From assembly GCF_019061185.1 (NCBI RefSeq), contig NZ_JAHQZU010000008.1, forward strand, positions 62,001 through 126,000: DNA of 64,000 nt. The letters run 5' to 3'. Origin of the DNA: Paracoccus sp. Z118 (GTDB lineage Bacteria > Pseudomonadota > Alphaproteobacteria > Rhodobacterales > Rhodobacteraceae). Both the position numbers and the translations under genes were made by a program. This document shows, one piece after another, positions 45,328 through 54,349 of this stretch; within the stretch, counting starts at the first letter, position 1, and each line of letters begins with the position of its first letter. Under the pieces are notes generated by a model. That model saw nothing but the letters and a program-made list of their open reading frames with translations, did no database searches and was not told the DNA's origin.

Positions 45328-47238
45328 ATGACCGACCAGAACACCCCCCAGGACGACAACGAAGAGCCCGCCGCCCCCGCGCGAGACGAGGATTACGCCG
45401 CCGTCTATGCCGGCGAGGATGCCGCCGAAGCCCAGCCGGTCGATGACGCGGCGGAGGAAGAGCCCGCGCCGAAAAGCTCGGGCGGCGAGCGCATCGCCAA
45501 GGTGATGGCCCGCGCGGGCGTCGCCAGCCGCCGCGAGGCCGAGCGGATGATCGTCGAGGGCCGCGTCAAGGTGAACGGCGAGGCGATCTCCAGCCCCGCG
45601 CTGGACATCCTGCCGACCGACAAGGTGCTGATCGACGGCCAACCGATGGACGCGCCGCAGGAAACCAAGCTGTGGCTCTATTACAAGCCGGTCGGGCTGG
45701 TGACGTCGGAAAACGACGAGAAGGGCCGCCAGACGGTCTTCGACGCGCTGCCGCGCGATCTGCCGCGGGTGATGTCGATCGGGCGGCTCGACCTCAACTC
45801 CGAAGGTCTGCTGCTGCTGACCAACGATGGCGAGCTGAAGCGGCGGCTGGAGCTGCCCTCCACCGCCTGGCTGCGCCGCTACCGGGTGCGCGTGAATGGC
45901 AATCCGTCCGAGCTGACCTTCGACCCGCTGCGCCGCGGCGCGGTGATCGACGGCGAGGAGTTCGCGCCGATGGAGATCAAGCTCGACAGCCAGCGCGGCG
46001 CGAATGCCTGGCTGACGGTCGGCATCCGCGAGGGCCGCAACCGCGAGATCCGTCGCGCGATGGCCCATGTCGGGCTGCAGGTGAACCGCCTGATCCGCAT
46101 CGGCTACGGTCCGTTCCGCCTGATCGGCATCGAGGAAAATCAGGTCATCGAAGTCAAGCGCCGCGTCCTGCGCGACCAGCTCGGCGGGCTGCTGACCGGC
46201 GAATCGGAGGAGGAGCGCCCCCGCCGCGCCGGTCGCGACGACCGAGGCGCCGGCGGCAATCGCCCCTCGCAGGACGACCGCCGCCCGCCCCGCGGCGCCG
46301 ACCGCGACGGGCCGCGCAAGCCCCGCGCCGAGGGAGAGCGCAGCTTCGACCGCAAGCCCCGCGAGGCCGGGGACCGCCCCTTCGACCGCAAGCCGCGGCC
46401 GGCATCGGAGAGCGGCTGGGAGCGCAAGCCGCGCGCCGAGGGAGAGCGCAGTTTCGACCGGAAGCCACGCGAGGCCGGGGACCGTCCCTTTGACCGCAAA
46501 CCGCGGCAGGCTTCGGAGGGCGGCTGGGAGCGCAAGCCCCGCGCCGAGGGAGAGCGCAGTTTCGAGCGTCGTCCTCAGGGCGATCGCCCCTTCGACCGGA
46601 AGCCGCAGGGGGATCGGCCCTTCGACCGCAAGCCCCGCGAGGCGGGGGACCGCCCCTATGATCGCAAGCCGCGCCACGGTGCCGGCGAAGGCGACCACAA
46701 GTCCCGCGCCGAGGGCGAGCGCAGCTTCGAGCGACGCCCTCAAGGGGACCGGCCCTTCGACCGCAAGCCGCGCGAGGGTGCGGAGGGCGAGCGGCCCTTT
46801 GAACGCAAGCCCCGCTGGGGCGCGGAGGACCGCAAGCCCCGTCCCGAAGGCGAGCGCGGTTCCGAGCGGACGCCTCGGGGCGAAGGCGGCTTCGCCCGCA
46901 AGCCTCGGGAAGGTGCCCCCGAGGGCGGGCGCGGCTTCGACCGCAAGCCGCGATCTGAAGGTGGCTATGACCGCAAGCCGCGCTCGGCCGGGGCCGAGGG
47001 CGAGCGCCCGCGCAAGGCGTGGGGCGGCGGCACCGGCGGAGACGCGGGCGGCGGCCGTGGCGGGTATGGCAAGCCGCGTCCGGCCGGCGACAAGCCCCAT
47101 GGCGGCAGGCCGGGGGGCAAGCCCTTCGGCGGCAAGCCGGGTGGGAAGCCGTTCGGCGGACGCCCCGGCGGCGCGGGACCGCGTGGCGGCGCGCCGGGCG
47201 GCAATCGGGGGCCGGGCGGGGGGAATCGGGGGCGGTAA
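45328..47238 (+). CDS. rluB: RluB-type 23S rRNA pseudouridine synthase with long Arg-rich tail
   Basis: A 636-residue protein. After an acidic 50-residue leader comes an S4 RNA-binding domain (about 52-98), then the RsuA/RluB catalytic domain with GRLDLNSEGLLLLTNDG, Asp154 being catalytic, and GIREGRNREIRRAM. It modifies U2605-type residues in 23S rRNA. From about 296 to the end the protein is a low-complexity, strongly basic tail of about 340 residues with repeats of RKPR, GERSF, DRPFDRK and a Gly/Lys-rich end. E. coli RluB is about 291 residues, so more than half of this protein is tail. ATG 45328 follows AGGAG; an upstream ATG at 45310 is poorer. Confidence 0.9.
   Translation: MTDQNTPQDDNEEPAAPARDEDYAAVYAGEDAAEAQPVDDAAEEEPAPKSSGGERIAKVMARAGVASRREAERMIVEGRVKVNGEAISSPALDILPTDKVLIDGQPMDAPQETKLWLYYKPVGLVTSENDEKGRQTVFDALPRDLPRVMSIGRLDLNSEGLLLLTNDGELKRRLELPSTAWLRRYRVRVNGNPSELTFDPLRRGAVIDGEEFAPMEIKLDSQRGANAWLTVGIREGRNREIRRAMAHVGLQVNRLIRIGYGPFRLIGIEENQVIEVKRRVLRDQLGGLLTGESEEERPRRAGRDDRGAGGNRPSQDDRRPPRGADRDGPRKPRAEGERSFDRKPREAGDRPFDRKPRPASESGWERKPRAEGERSFDRKPREAGDRPFDRKPRQASEGGWERKPRAEGERSFERRPQGDRPFDRKPQGDRPFDRKPREAGDRPYDRKPRHGAGEGDHKSRAEGERSFERRPQGDRPFDRKPREGAEGERPFERKPRWGAEDRKPRPEGERGSERTPRGEGGFARKPREGAPEGGRGFDRKPRSEGGYDRKPRSAGAEGERPRKAWGGGTGGDAGGGRGGYGKPRPAGDKPHGGRPGGKPFGGKPGGKPFGGRPGGAGPRGGAPGGNRGPGGGNRGR
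46318..46533 (+). repeat. Tandem 108-bp repeats within rluB tail
   Basis: Two adjacent 108-bp units (46318-46425 and 46426-46533), near-identical at the protein level over 36 codons, with a third copy starting at 46534 and then diverging. Shorter 27-45 bp relatives continue to about 46990. The repeat preserves the rluB frame. Confidence 0.8.
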
Positions 47239-47248
47239 GCCCCCGCAC

Positions 47249-47422
47249 TCACTTGGTGAGGATCAGCTTTCCGGCGCGGGTGATCCGCAGGTTGTAGAGC
47301 TGGTCGCCGAGCGCGATCAGCGCCTGATTGCCGCCATCCGTCAGGGCGGTCGCGTCATGGACCGGCACCTGCGGCAAGCGGATATGGGGAAGGCTGGGGA
47401 AGTCCGTCGGATTGATGGTCAT
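47249..47422 (-). CDS. hemP: Hemin uptake protein HemP
   Basis: A 57-residue protein of the HemP/HmuP family. The second half carries the family core, ALTDGGNQALI, then QLYNLRITRAGKLILTK at the C-terminus. HmuP in rhizobia is a small regulator needed for heme-uptake gene expression, while HemP in others is listed with hemin uptake. No heme receptor or ABC genes are near. CAGCAGGAGG gives a strong ribosome-binding site for the ATG at 47422. It ends 10 bases past the convergent rluB stop. An iron-responsive (Irr/Fur) site in the upstream gap cannot be confirmed. Confidence 0.85.
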   Translation of the reverse strand: MTINPTDFPSLPHIRLPQVPVHDATALTDGGNQALIALGDQLYNLRITRAGKLILTK

Positions 47423-47756
47423 GGTTGGTCCTCCTGCTGGTGGAATAAACCTGACAACAACAGTCGGACATGTCCAGTGGGTTTCCGCGCGGCCAGGACC
47501 CGGCGGGCGGCGTCGGCAGGCGTCCGGCGAAGGTTTGCCGATGCCCCAAGGGCAACGGTGCAGAAAGGCCACACGCCTCGCGCGCCTGAAAACGGGCAGG
47601 AACCGGAGCCTCCGCAAGGTGTTGGCGATTATGCAACAGTGGATTGGGCCACTTTCGGGGGAACACGACGCCGCTTCCCAAGATCGGGGCTTTGTGTAAC
47701 TGTCGCAACGATGCTGTCGGGAACGGCAGCTTTCAAAAAAAGTACGGAGCATGATC
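47423..47756. other. Divergent intergenic region, hemP / Asp-tailed protein
   Basis: This 334-base gap lies between two divergent small genes. It contains the palindrome GGACATGTCC at 47466-47475, about 44 bases upstream of the hemP start, a possible operator. Composition drops in GC close to both starts, as promoters often do. A poly-A stretch lies at 47734-47740 just ahead of the right-hand gene. No further gene is seen. Confidence 0.4.
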
Positions 47757-47981
47757 ATGACCAAATTCGCTACTTTCGCCGCAGCCCTCGGGCTGTCCGC
47801 GTCGTCCGCTCTGGCCGGTGGCTATGTCGCCCCCGTCGTTGAGGTCGAGCCCGTCGTCGTCGACACCCAGCCCGCGCGCTCGAACGCCGGCCTGATCGTC
47901 CCGGCGCTGCTGCTGCTGGGCGTCATCGCCGCCGTCGCTTCGGACGACGACGATGATGATGACGACACCCCGAACACCTGA
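47757..47981 (+). CDS. Small exported protein with poly-Asp tail
   Basis: A 74-residue protein with an N-terminal signal-like helix (FATFAAALGLSASSALAGG), a short Val/Pro-rich middle, a second hydrophobic stretch (GLIVPALLLLGVIAAVAS), and eight consecutive Asp residues before the final TPNT. The second helix may anchor it, placing the acidic tail on one face of the membrane. Function is unknown; short Asp-tailed proteins of this kind occur in Rhodobacteraceae. GGAG at 47746-47749 gives a spacing of seven to the ATG at 47757 and rules out the ATG at 47751. It is followed by two hairpin terminators. Confidence 0.7.
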   Translation: MTKFATFAAALGLSASSALAGGYVAPVVEVEPVVVDTQPARSNAGLIVPALLLLGVIAAVASDDDDDDDDTPNT

Positions 47982-48004
47982 TTTCGTCAGGTCAGCAATC
48001 GATC

Positions 48005-48037
48005 GGGGCCAGCCTTCGGACTGGCCCCTTTCCTTTG
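48005..48037 (+). terminator. Rho-independent terminator
   Basis: Stem GGGGCCAG (48005-48012) pairs with CTGGCCCC (48021-48028) around an eight-base loop, followed by TTTCCTTTG. It lies just after the Asp-tailed gene and ends its transcript. Confidence 0.75.
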
Positions 48038-48070
48038 TGCGAGGCGTGACGGGAACGCGAAACCGCAACA

Positions 48071-48100
48071 AAAAAGCCCGCCAGATCGGCGGGCCTTTTT
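48071..48100. terminator. Bidirectional terminator near yjbF end
   Basis: Stem GCCCGCC (48076-48082) and GGCGGGC (48088-48094) with A run before and T run after (AAAAAG...CTTTTT, one bulged C). It lies 19 bases beyond the yjbF stop, so it serves yjbF on the minus strand as well as the right-moving transcript. Confidence 0.75.
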
Positions 48101-48118
48101 ACTAATCGCAGAGGCTTG

Positions 48119-48781
48119 TCATGGCCGCAGAACCTGAATGGTGACATAGCCGAGCGCCGGTCCCACCCACTGCCGCGACACACCGGACGAGGGCAGGTAG
48201 CTGTTCTGGAAGCTCAGCCCGTGGCCGCTGCAATCCTCGACCATGACGCCGGCATTCGGCCCGCGCCCCACCTGGCAGGTGAAGTCGATCGGCCGCTCCA
48301 GCCCGTCGCCGCTGTAATAACGCATCACCCGCCGCGCGGTGCCGGACCGGCCCGCGGCGATCAGCGCCGCCGATTGCGACGCTTCGGCCACCGACAGGTC
48401 ATTGCCCAGCCCGCGCGTGCCGGTCAGCATGAAGCCGCGCATGATGAGCGCCTGTTCGTTGCTGGTCATGTAGGTGCGCATGCCGCCATTCTCGCCGGTC
48501 ATGGCGAGCACCTGGGTGGTGCCCATCTGCTCCAGCCCCACCATGATGAGCGGTCCGGGGTTCACCGACAGCGCCTCGGCCGCGACTGCCTGCGGATCGC
48601 GGGGGGGGGCGGGGTTCGCCGCCGCCTGCCGCTCGGCCCGCATCTGGCCGATGGCCGCGCGGGCGATGCCGAAGGGCGTGGCGGAGGTGGTCGCGTCCTC
48701 GGTCTCACTGGTGCTGGAACAGCCCGCGACGAGCGCCGCCAGCGCCACAAGGGATGCCAGCCGCCGGATATGCCTGTTCAT
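48119..48781 (-). CDS. yjbF: YjbF-like lipoprotein (exopolysaccharide export associated)
   Basis: A 220-residue lipoprotein with lipobox LVAGC at 17-21, so Cys21 is the anchor. The mature part contains the YjbF/GfcB family core: MTSNEQALIMRGFMLTGTRGLGNDL and YSGDGLERPIDFTCQ, ending in QVLRP. In E. coli, YjbEFGH is linked to exopolysaccharide production. Only F and H counterparts are visible here. Its start overlaps the yjbH stop (ATGA), so they are translated together. A terminator follows it. Confidence 0.85.
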   Translation of the reverse strand: MNRHIRRLASLVALAALVAGCSSTSETEDATTSATPFGIARAAIGQMRAERQAAANPAPPRDPQAVAAEALSVNPGPLIMVGLEQMGTTQVLAMTGENGGMRTYMTSNEQALIMRGFMLTGTRGLGNDLSVAEASQSAALIAAGRSGTARRVMRYYSGDGLERPIDFTCQVGRGPNAGVMVEDCSGHGLSFQNSYLPSSGVSRQWVGPALGYVTIQVLRP

Positions 48782-51006
48782 CGCCAGAATCTCCCCCAGC
48801 CGTCATACATCTTGGTCGAGTGGCTGTCGCGGACCGTCTCGTAAAGACGGCCATCGACGCGCACGCGCTGGCCGCCGTCGCGATTCAGCGAACTGATCGT
48901 GCCGCCGACCGTCCGGGTGGAGGGCGTGCCGGTGGCCCAGGCCAGCGGAATGCGGATCGTGACGCCCTTGTCGAACGAGCCTTCGCCGAACTCATCGGCG
49001 CTGAGGTCCGTCTTGGTGGCGTAGGCGCCGACTTCCCAGCCATTGGCGAACTCGCGGGTCAGCGTCACCGTGGCGCCGTCGTCTCCGGCGAGATACCGGC
49101 CAACGTCCAGCTGGCCGACGAAGCCGCCGCCGAACTCGTAATAGGCCGAGACATGGCCCGTCGTGACCTCGTAGTCGAGGAATTCGAACGCATCCTCATA
49201 GTCGCGCTTGCGGACCCGGTTGATCTCGGCGCCGATGCCCAGCCGCGAATTGACCGGCTTCCACAGCGCCTCGGCCGAGACGCCGCCGTACATGTTCTCC
49301 AGCAGGCCCACGGTGACGCGGCTGTAGATCGTGTCGGTCGGGCGCGCATACCAGTTCAGCGTCAGTTCCGGGATGCGCGGCTTGTCGTTGCCCGAATACA
49401 TGCGTCCGTCCGAGCGCACCCGGTAAACGCCGCTGTTGCCGGCGGTGATTTCTTCCTCGCTCTGGGCCTTGTAATCATCGACCGAGATGCTGCCGGGCGC
49501 GTCCTGATCCGCGTTGCCGAACAGCCGCTGGCGGATCGTGCCCTTGAGGACCAGCCCCGGCGCCAGCTCATAGCGGGCGGAAAGGCGGGGGCCGACCTCG
49601 TAGCGGATCGGCTCGTCGGGGTCGAAGAGGCCGGTGGACAGATACGGCGCCAGCGACCACTGGAAGCGCGGGCCCGCGTCAGGCGACATCACCAGCCCCG
49701 CCGGGCGCGGGTCGGAATCGGTCAGCGTGGCGACGCTCGCGATCTGGCCCGCCTCGGTATTCTCCAGCCGCTCGACATCCGAGCGGCGCAGCGTCACCGA
49801 CGACGTGGGGATGCCGCTTTCGACCGAGGTGATGACCAGCGTCTCGACCGACGGGGGCAGGGCGCGGGTCATCAGCCGCGCGGTGCGGCCCACGGCCTCG
49901 GCCTGCTGGATATAGCGGTTGTTGGTGATGCGGACCTCGGCGCGGGTGGGGGTCAGCACCATGCTTTCCAGCGTCTGGCCTTCCTTGCGCAGCGCATCGC
50001 CAAGCGCCTTCTGGATCGCCGGCTGCGCCGTAGGGTCGGCGGCCCACGAGCCCGACCAGCCCTCCGGGTCCGCCGCTACGGCGACGCGCGGCCGGACCGG
50101 GGCAGGGCCCTTTTCCAGCCCCGAGGGGTAGGGCGCGCGGCGGGGGTTCAGCACCATGCTCGCCTGGATGCCGAAATGCTTGCCGCCCAGCACATAGCCG
50201 CCGATCTGGTAGTTCGTTCCCGCCTGCCAGCTGAATCCGAGATTGATGTTGTTCTTCAGCTCGTCCTCGTCGCTGAGCCACGGGGTGCGGGCGCAGTTGT
50301 CGGCGTCGCCGGTTTCGCAGGCGTAGTCGTCGCCGGAGTATTCGGCCAGCAGGGTCAGCTTGTCGGTGGCCTTGAACTGGACGCCGAGGAACGGCGCGAC
50401 CTCGCCCTTGAACCACTGCTCATGGTTGAGGCTGCCGCCCTCCTCGTCGTCGGGCGCCGGGCGGCTTCCGAAGGGAGAGCCGATCCCGCCATCGCTCGCC
50501 AGCCGGCCCCAGCCGAGACCGCCGCTGACCCGCAGGCGCGGGGTCAGGGTCTTGGTGGCGACGATGTATTCGGCTGAGTAGAAGCCGGTGCCGATCATGT
50601 CCTGCAGGCCGACCGCGACCGCGGGACGCCAGCCGCCCTCGGATTCATCCACGATCTGGAAGCGCAGGTCGAACGAGCGGTCGCGGACATAGCCGCGGCT
50701 TTCCTCGGTGCTGTCGAACTTGCCGTAGCGCAGCGCGACCGTGGCGCGGGGGATGATCTGGAAGCTGAGGCCCGCGCGGTTGCCCAGTTCGGACCAGCCG
50801 ACCATCGCGCCCAGCGTGGCGTCGGGCATCATCTCGGCGGTGGGCGTGTCGATGACGCCGGGCAGGCCGTAGCGGTTCGTGACCGTGCCGATCATCGGAT
50901 CGGCGAGGGCCGCACCCACCCCGGCGGTCAGCAGCAGCCCCGCGGGCAGGGCCGAGGTCAGCAAATGGCGCAGCAGGCTCGTGCGGCGGGGCAGGCGACG
51001 GGACAT
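48778..51006 (-). CDS. yjbH: YjbH-domain outer-membrane protein
   Basis: A 742-residue secreted protein. A signal peptide of about 35 residues ends near ALADPMIG. Beta-strand-rich YjbH sequence follows, with NRYGLPGVIDTPTAEM, RYGKFDSTEESRGYV, GLQDMIGTGFYSAEYIV and a C-terminal barrel-like end that stops in a Trp/Arg pair. YjbH is thought to form an outer-membrane component for polysaccharide export with lipoprotein YjbF. It is encoded directly before yjbF with a four-base overlap. Length matches the family. No yjbE or yjbG counterpart lies beside it. Confidence 0.88.
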   Translation of the reverse strand: MSRRLPRRTSLLRHLLTSALPAGLLLTAGVGAALADPMIGTVTNRYGLPGVIDTPTAEMMPDATLGAMVGWSELGNRAGLSFQIIPRATVALRYGKFDSTEESRGYVRDRSFDLRFQIVDESEGGWRPAVAVGLQDMIGTGFYSAEYIVATKTLTPRLRVSGGLGWGRLASDGGIGSPFGSRPAPDDEEGGSLNHEQWFKGEVAPFLGVQFKATDKLTLLAEYSGDDYACETGDADNCARTPWLSDEDELKNNINLGFSWQAGTNYQIGGYVLGGKHFGIQASMVLNPRRAPYPSGLEKGPAPVRPRVAVAADPEGWSGSWAADPTAQPAIQKALGDALRKEGQTLESMVLTPTRAEVRITNNRYIQQAEAVGRTARLMTRALPPSVETLVITSVESGIPTSSVTLRRSDVERLENTEAGQIASVATLTDSDPRPAGLVMSPDAGPRFQWSLAPYLSTGLFDPDEPIRYEVGPRLSARYELAPGLVLKGTIRQRLFGNADQDAPGSISVDDYKAQSEEEITAGNSGVYRVRSDGRMYSGNDKPRIPELTLNWYARPTDTIYSRVTVGLLENMYGGVSAEALWKPVNSRLGIGAEINRVRKRDYEDAFEFLDYEVTTGHVSAYYEFGGGFVGQLDVGRYLAGDDGATVTLTREFANGWEVGAYATKTDLSADEFGEGSFDKGVTIRIPLAWATGTPSTRTVGGTISSLNRDGGQRVRVDGRLYETVRDSHSTKMYDGWGRFWR

Positions 51007-51094
51007 CCGTGCGGTCCTTTGTTGCGGAAGGCCCGAGACGGGGCCGATCCTGACGTCTTGCGGGTGCGCGCCGCGCGGGCGGCACGAACGGGTC

Positions 51095-51643
51095 TCAGCC
51101 GGCGGCGGCGGGGGCCGCCGGGGCCGCAGTCTCGGCGGTCGCGGGCAGCGCGCCGGGGGCGGCGCAGCCGGCGTAGCGGTTGCCGCCTGCCCGCAGCAGC
51201 GCGGTCAGCGGCGCCCGGCCGCAATTCGCCGGGGTGATGGTCAGCGCGAAGACGCGGCCGTTCAGCTCGCCCACGAACTCGATCCCGCCGGCATAGACGA
51301 TGCGGCGCACGGGGACGTTCGCGGTGTTCGCGCCGGGGCGGGCGAAGCGGGCGCGGCCCTCGGCGACCTCGACCGACCAGCCTTCGCCGGTCGCCGCGAC
51401 CTCGGTCAGCTGATAGGTTTCCCGCTCGCCGGTGGCGCGCAGGGCGCCGGGCGCCCCGACTTCGAGCGACTGATCCACTGGCGAGACCTGCGGCGGCGGC
51501 GGGATCGTCGGCGGGCCGGGCTCGACCGGGGTTTCGACGACGGGTTCGGGCCGGTCCCACGGCATCCGCAGATCGGCCATCGACTGCTCGTCGCAGCCTG
51601 CCAGCGCCAGCGGAAGCGCGAGCAGCGCAAGGCGGAGGTTCAT
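51095..51643 (-). CDS. Lipoprotein of unknown function
   Basis: A 182-residue lipoprotein with lipobox LAGC at 14-17. A Pro-rich linker (about 33-58) is followed by a beta-rich domain with VRRIVYAGGIEFVGELNGRVFAL and a Cys in TPANCGRAPL and in YAGCAAPG that could pair. The tail is Ala/Pro low complexity. The fold resembles the COG3650-like periplasmic family, but I would not name a function. ATG 51643 is preferred over a GTG three codons earlier. It precedes yjbH on the same strand by 88 bases, so co-transcription is possible. Confidence 0.7.
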   Translation of the reverse strand: MNLRLALLALPLALAGCDEQSMADLRMPWDRPEPVVETPVEPGPPTIPPPPQVSPVDQSLEVGAPGALRATGERETYQLTEVAATGEGWSVEVAEGRARFARPGANTANVPVRRIVYAGGIEFVGELNGRVFALTITPANCGRAPLTALLRAGGNRYAGCAAPGALPATAETAAPAAPAAAG

Positions 51644-51754
51644 TATGGTCACGTCCCTTGTTTTACGAAGACGTAACCCATCGCGGGCTGCGCTGACAAG
51701 CGCGGCGGCGGCAAAACCGCGTCGCAGGCGATCCCCCGCCCGGCGCGCGGAGGC

Positions 51755-53137
51755 TCAGCAGTTGGGGACGTTGACCGCCAGCCCGCCGAGCGAGGTTTCC
51801 TTGTATTTCTCGGACATGTCACGGCCGGTCTGGCGCATCGTCTCGATCGCGGCGTCCAGCGGCACGATATGGCGCCCGTCGCCGCGCAGGGCGAGGCTGG
51901 CGGCGCTGACCGCCTTGATCGCGCCGAGGCCGTTGCGCTCGATGCAGGGCACCTGCACCAGCCCCTTCACCGGATCGCAGGTCATGCCGAGGTGATGCTC
52001 CAGCGCGATTTCGGCCGCGTTCTCGATCTGCTCGACCGTGCCGCCCAGCACGGCGGCCAGCCCGGCGGCCGCCATCGCGGAGGCGCTGCCGACTTCGGCC
52101 TGGCATCCCGCCTCGGCCCCGGAAATGCTGGCGTTGTGCTTGACCAGACCCCCCACCGCCGCGGCCGTCAGCAGGAACTCGGGCAGCTGCCGCTCGGATG
52201 CGCCGGGGATATGGTCCAGCCAGTAGCGGATCACCGCCGGGATCACCCCCGCCGCGCCGTTGGTGGGGGCGGTGACGACCTGTCCGCCGGCGGCGTTCTC
52301 CTCGTTCACGGCCATCGCATAGGCCGACATCCAGTCGTTGGTGACATGCGGCGCCTGCATGTTCATCCCGCGCTCGGCCATCAGCGAGGCGTGGATGCCC
52401 CGCGCCCGCCGCCGCACGTTCAGCCCGCCGGGCAGGATGCCCTCGGCCTCCAGCCCCCGGTCCATGCAGTCGCGCATGACCTGCCAGATGCGGCGCAGCC
52501 CGGCGTCGATCTCGGCGTCGCTGCGGCGGGTGCGCTCGTTCGCGCGTTTCATCCCGGCGATGGAAAGGCCGGATTTCTCGGCCATTGCCAGCATCTCGGC
52601 GGCGCTGGCGAAGGGATAGGGCACGCTGGGCGAGGCGTCGGTGCGGGTATCATCGCCCTTGGCGGCCATCTCCGCCTCGGTCAGTACGAAGCCGCCGCCG
52701 ACGGAGTAGTAGATCTCGCGCGAGATCACGTCCCGCTGCGCGTCGGTCGCCATCAGGATCATGCCGTTGGCGTGACCGGGCAGCGCCCGCTCGAAGTCGA
52801 AGATCAGGTCTGTTTCGGGGTCGAACTTCAGCGTGCCCAGCCCTTCGGGCGAAAGGGTCTTCGTGCGGATATTCTCGGCCAGCGCGGCATCGGCCTGCTC
52901 GCGGTCCATGCTGTCGGGGGTGAAGCCCGCGAGCCCCAGGATCGTGGCCCGATCGGTCGCGTGGCCCTTGCCGGTGAAGGCGAGGCTGCCGTGCAGGCTC
53001 GCCCGCAGCCCGTGAGGGCGGAAGGGCGCGGCGCGCAGGCTGTCCAGAAACCGCGCCGCCGCCACCATCGGCCCCATCGTGTGCGAGGATGACGGCCCGA
53101 CACCGACCTTGAAGAGGTCGAACACCGACAGAAACAT
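51755..53137 (-). CDS. sdaA: L-serine ammonia-lyase (serine dehydratase)
   Basis: A 460-residue iron-sulfur enzyme converting L-serine to pyruvate and ammonia. The N-terminal beta domain begins [22 protein letters not shown]. The catalytic alpha domain has the cluster cysteines in [12 protein letters not shown] and [19 protein letters not shown]. The protein ends in a Cys (LAVNVPNC), as in type 2 enzymes where the C-terminal Cys occupies the cluster. The start at 53137 is the family N-terminus; a longer frame adds nine residues without support. It is divergent from dusB. Confidence 0.94.
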   Translation of the reverse strand: MFLSVFDLFKVGVGPSSSHTMGPMVAAARFLDSLRAAPFRPHGLRASLHGSLAFTGKGHATDRATILGLAGFTPDSMDREQADAALAENIRTKTLSPEGLGTLKFDPETDLIFDFERALPGHANGMILMATDAQRDVISREIYYSVGGGFVLTEAEMAAKGDDTRTDASPSVPYPFASAAEMLAMAEKSGLSIAGMKRANERTRRSDAEIDAGLRRIWQVMRDCMDRGLEAEGILPGGLNVRRRARGIHASLMAERGMNMQAPHVTNDWMSAYAMAVNEENAAGGQVVTAPTNGAAGVIPAVIRYWLDHIPGASERQLPEFLLTAAAVGGLVKHNASISGAEAGCQAEVGSASAMAAAGLAAVLGGTVEQIENAAEIALEHHLGMTCDPVKGLVQVPCIERNGLGAIKAVSAASLALRGDGRHIVPLDAAIETMRQTGRDMSEKYKETSLGGLAVNVPNC

Positions 53138-53332
53138 GGCGATCCTTTCCCGATTGTTCCGCAAGGTAAGCCTTGCCGGACCCGATGCAAGGCGAAGGGG
53201 CGCTTGCGGACTGCCTTCTTTTTAGGCAAATGTATCCGCAACTGCATCGAAGCGCGGCAACGGCTCGCGCGGCCTCAGGGTCGCGGCGCGTCGCCCTGTG
53301 CAACGGCCCGGAAAGCGGCTCAGAAGGAACCC

Positions 53333-54349
53333 ATGCGCGACACGATCCGGATAGGCGATTTCACGTTGGACCCGCCGGTGTTCCTTGCGCCGATGGCGGG
53401 GATCACCGACCTGCCGTTCCGCCGCGCCGTCGCCCGCCACAGCGCGGGCGGCGTGGGGCTGGTGGTCAGCGAGATGGTCGCCTCGACCGAGATGGCGACG
53501 CCGCGCCCCTCGACCCGCATGGCGGTGCGCGCCAAGGCGATGGTCGAAGGCGGCGTGCCGGTCAGCGTCCAGATCGCGGGGCGCGAGGCAGGGCCGATGG
53601 CCGAAACCGCGCGGATCGTCGCGGGAATGGGCGCGGGGATCATCGACATCAACATGGGCTGTCCGGCCCGCAAGGTGACGGGCGGGCTTTCCGGCGCGGC
53701 GCTGATGCGCAACCTCGACCACGCGCTGACGCTGATCGATGCGGTGGCAGCAGCCGTGGACCTGCCGGTGACGCTGAAGATGCGGCTGGGCTGGGACGCG
53801 GACTGCCTCAACGCGCCCGACCTCGCCCGGCGGGCGCGGGATGCGGGGGTGCGGATGGTTACCGTCCACGGCCGCACCCGCGCGCAGTTCTATACCGGCA
53901 GCGCCGACTGGGTCGCAATCCGCGCCGTGCGCGAGGCCGTGCCGGACTTGCCGCTGGTCGCCAATGGCGACGTGGTGGACGCGGCCAGCGCGAGGGCGGC
54001 GCAGGCGGCGTCGGGCGCGGATGCGGTCATGGTCGGGCGCGGGGCGCAGGGCGCGCCGTGGCGGCTCGCGCAGATCTCGGCTCAGCTGCACGGAGCGCCC
54101 GCCCCGGATGTGCCGCAGGGCGCGGCGCTGGCCGATACGGTGGCGGCCCATCACGAGGATATCCTGTCCCATTACGGCCGCGATCTCGGCCTGCGCGTCG
54201 CCCGCAAGCATCTGGGCTGGTATGCCGAGGCGAACGGCGCCCCAGATGGCCGCCGCGCCCTGATGGCCGCCGTGACCGAGGCCGAGGCGCGGGCCGCCAT
54301 CGCCGCCGTCTTCAGCGGCGCGCCGGGCGATGCGCAGGCCGCCGCATGA
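53333..54349 (+). CDS. dusB: tRNA-dihydrouridine synthase DusB (NifR3)
   Basis: A 338-residue flavin enzyme reducing uridines in tRNA. FAPMAGITDLPFR near 19-31 opens the TIM barrel, the active Cys is in NMGCPARKVTGG, and VHGRTRAQFYTG and VANGDV hold substrate and FMN contacts. In Rhodobacter this gene, nifR3, leads the ntrBC operon, as here; its stop overlaps ntrB by four bases. The ATG at 53333 follows AAGGAAC; an earlier start at 53204 adds 43 unrelated residues. The role of NifR3 in nitrogen control is not direct. Confidence 0.93.
   Translation: MRDTIRIGDFTLDPPVFLAPMAGITDLPFRRAVARHSAGGVGLVVSEMVASTEMATPRPSTRMAVRAKAMVEGGVPVSVQIAGREAGPMAETARIVAGMGAGIIDINMGCPARKVTGGLSGAALMRNLDHALTLIDAVAAAVDLPVTLKMRLGWDADCLNAPDLARRARDAGVRMVTVHGRTRAQFYTGSADWVAIRAVREAVPDLPLVANGDVVDAASARAAQAASGADAVMVGRGAQGAPWRLAQISAQLHGAPAPDVPQGAALADTVAAHHEDILSHYGRDLGLRVARKHLGWYAEANGAPDGRRALMAAVTEAEARAAIAAVFSGAPGDAQAAA

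Noticed and set aside
46300..47000. CRISPR-like repeats
   Set aside because: The repeats are contiguous, in the rluB frame, without spacers; they are protein-coding tandem repeats.
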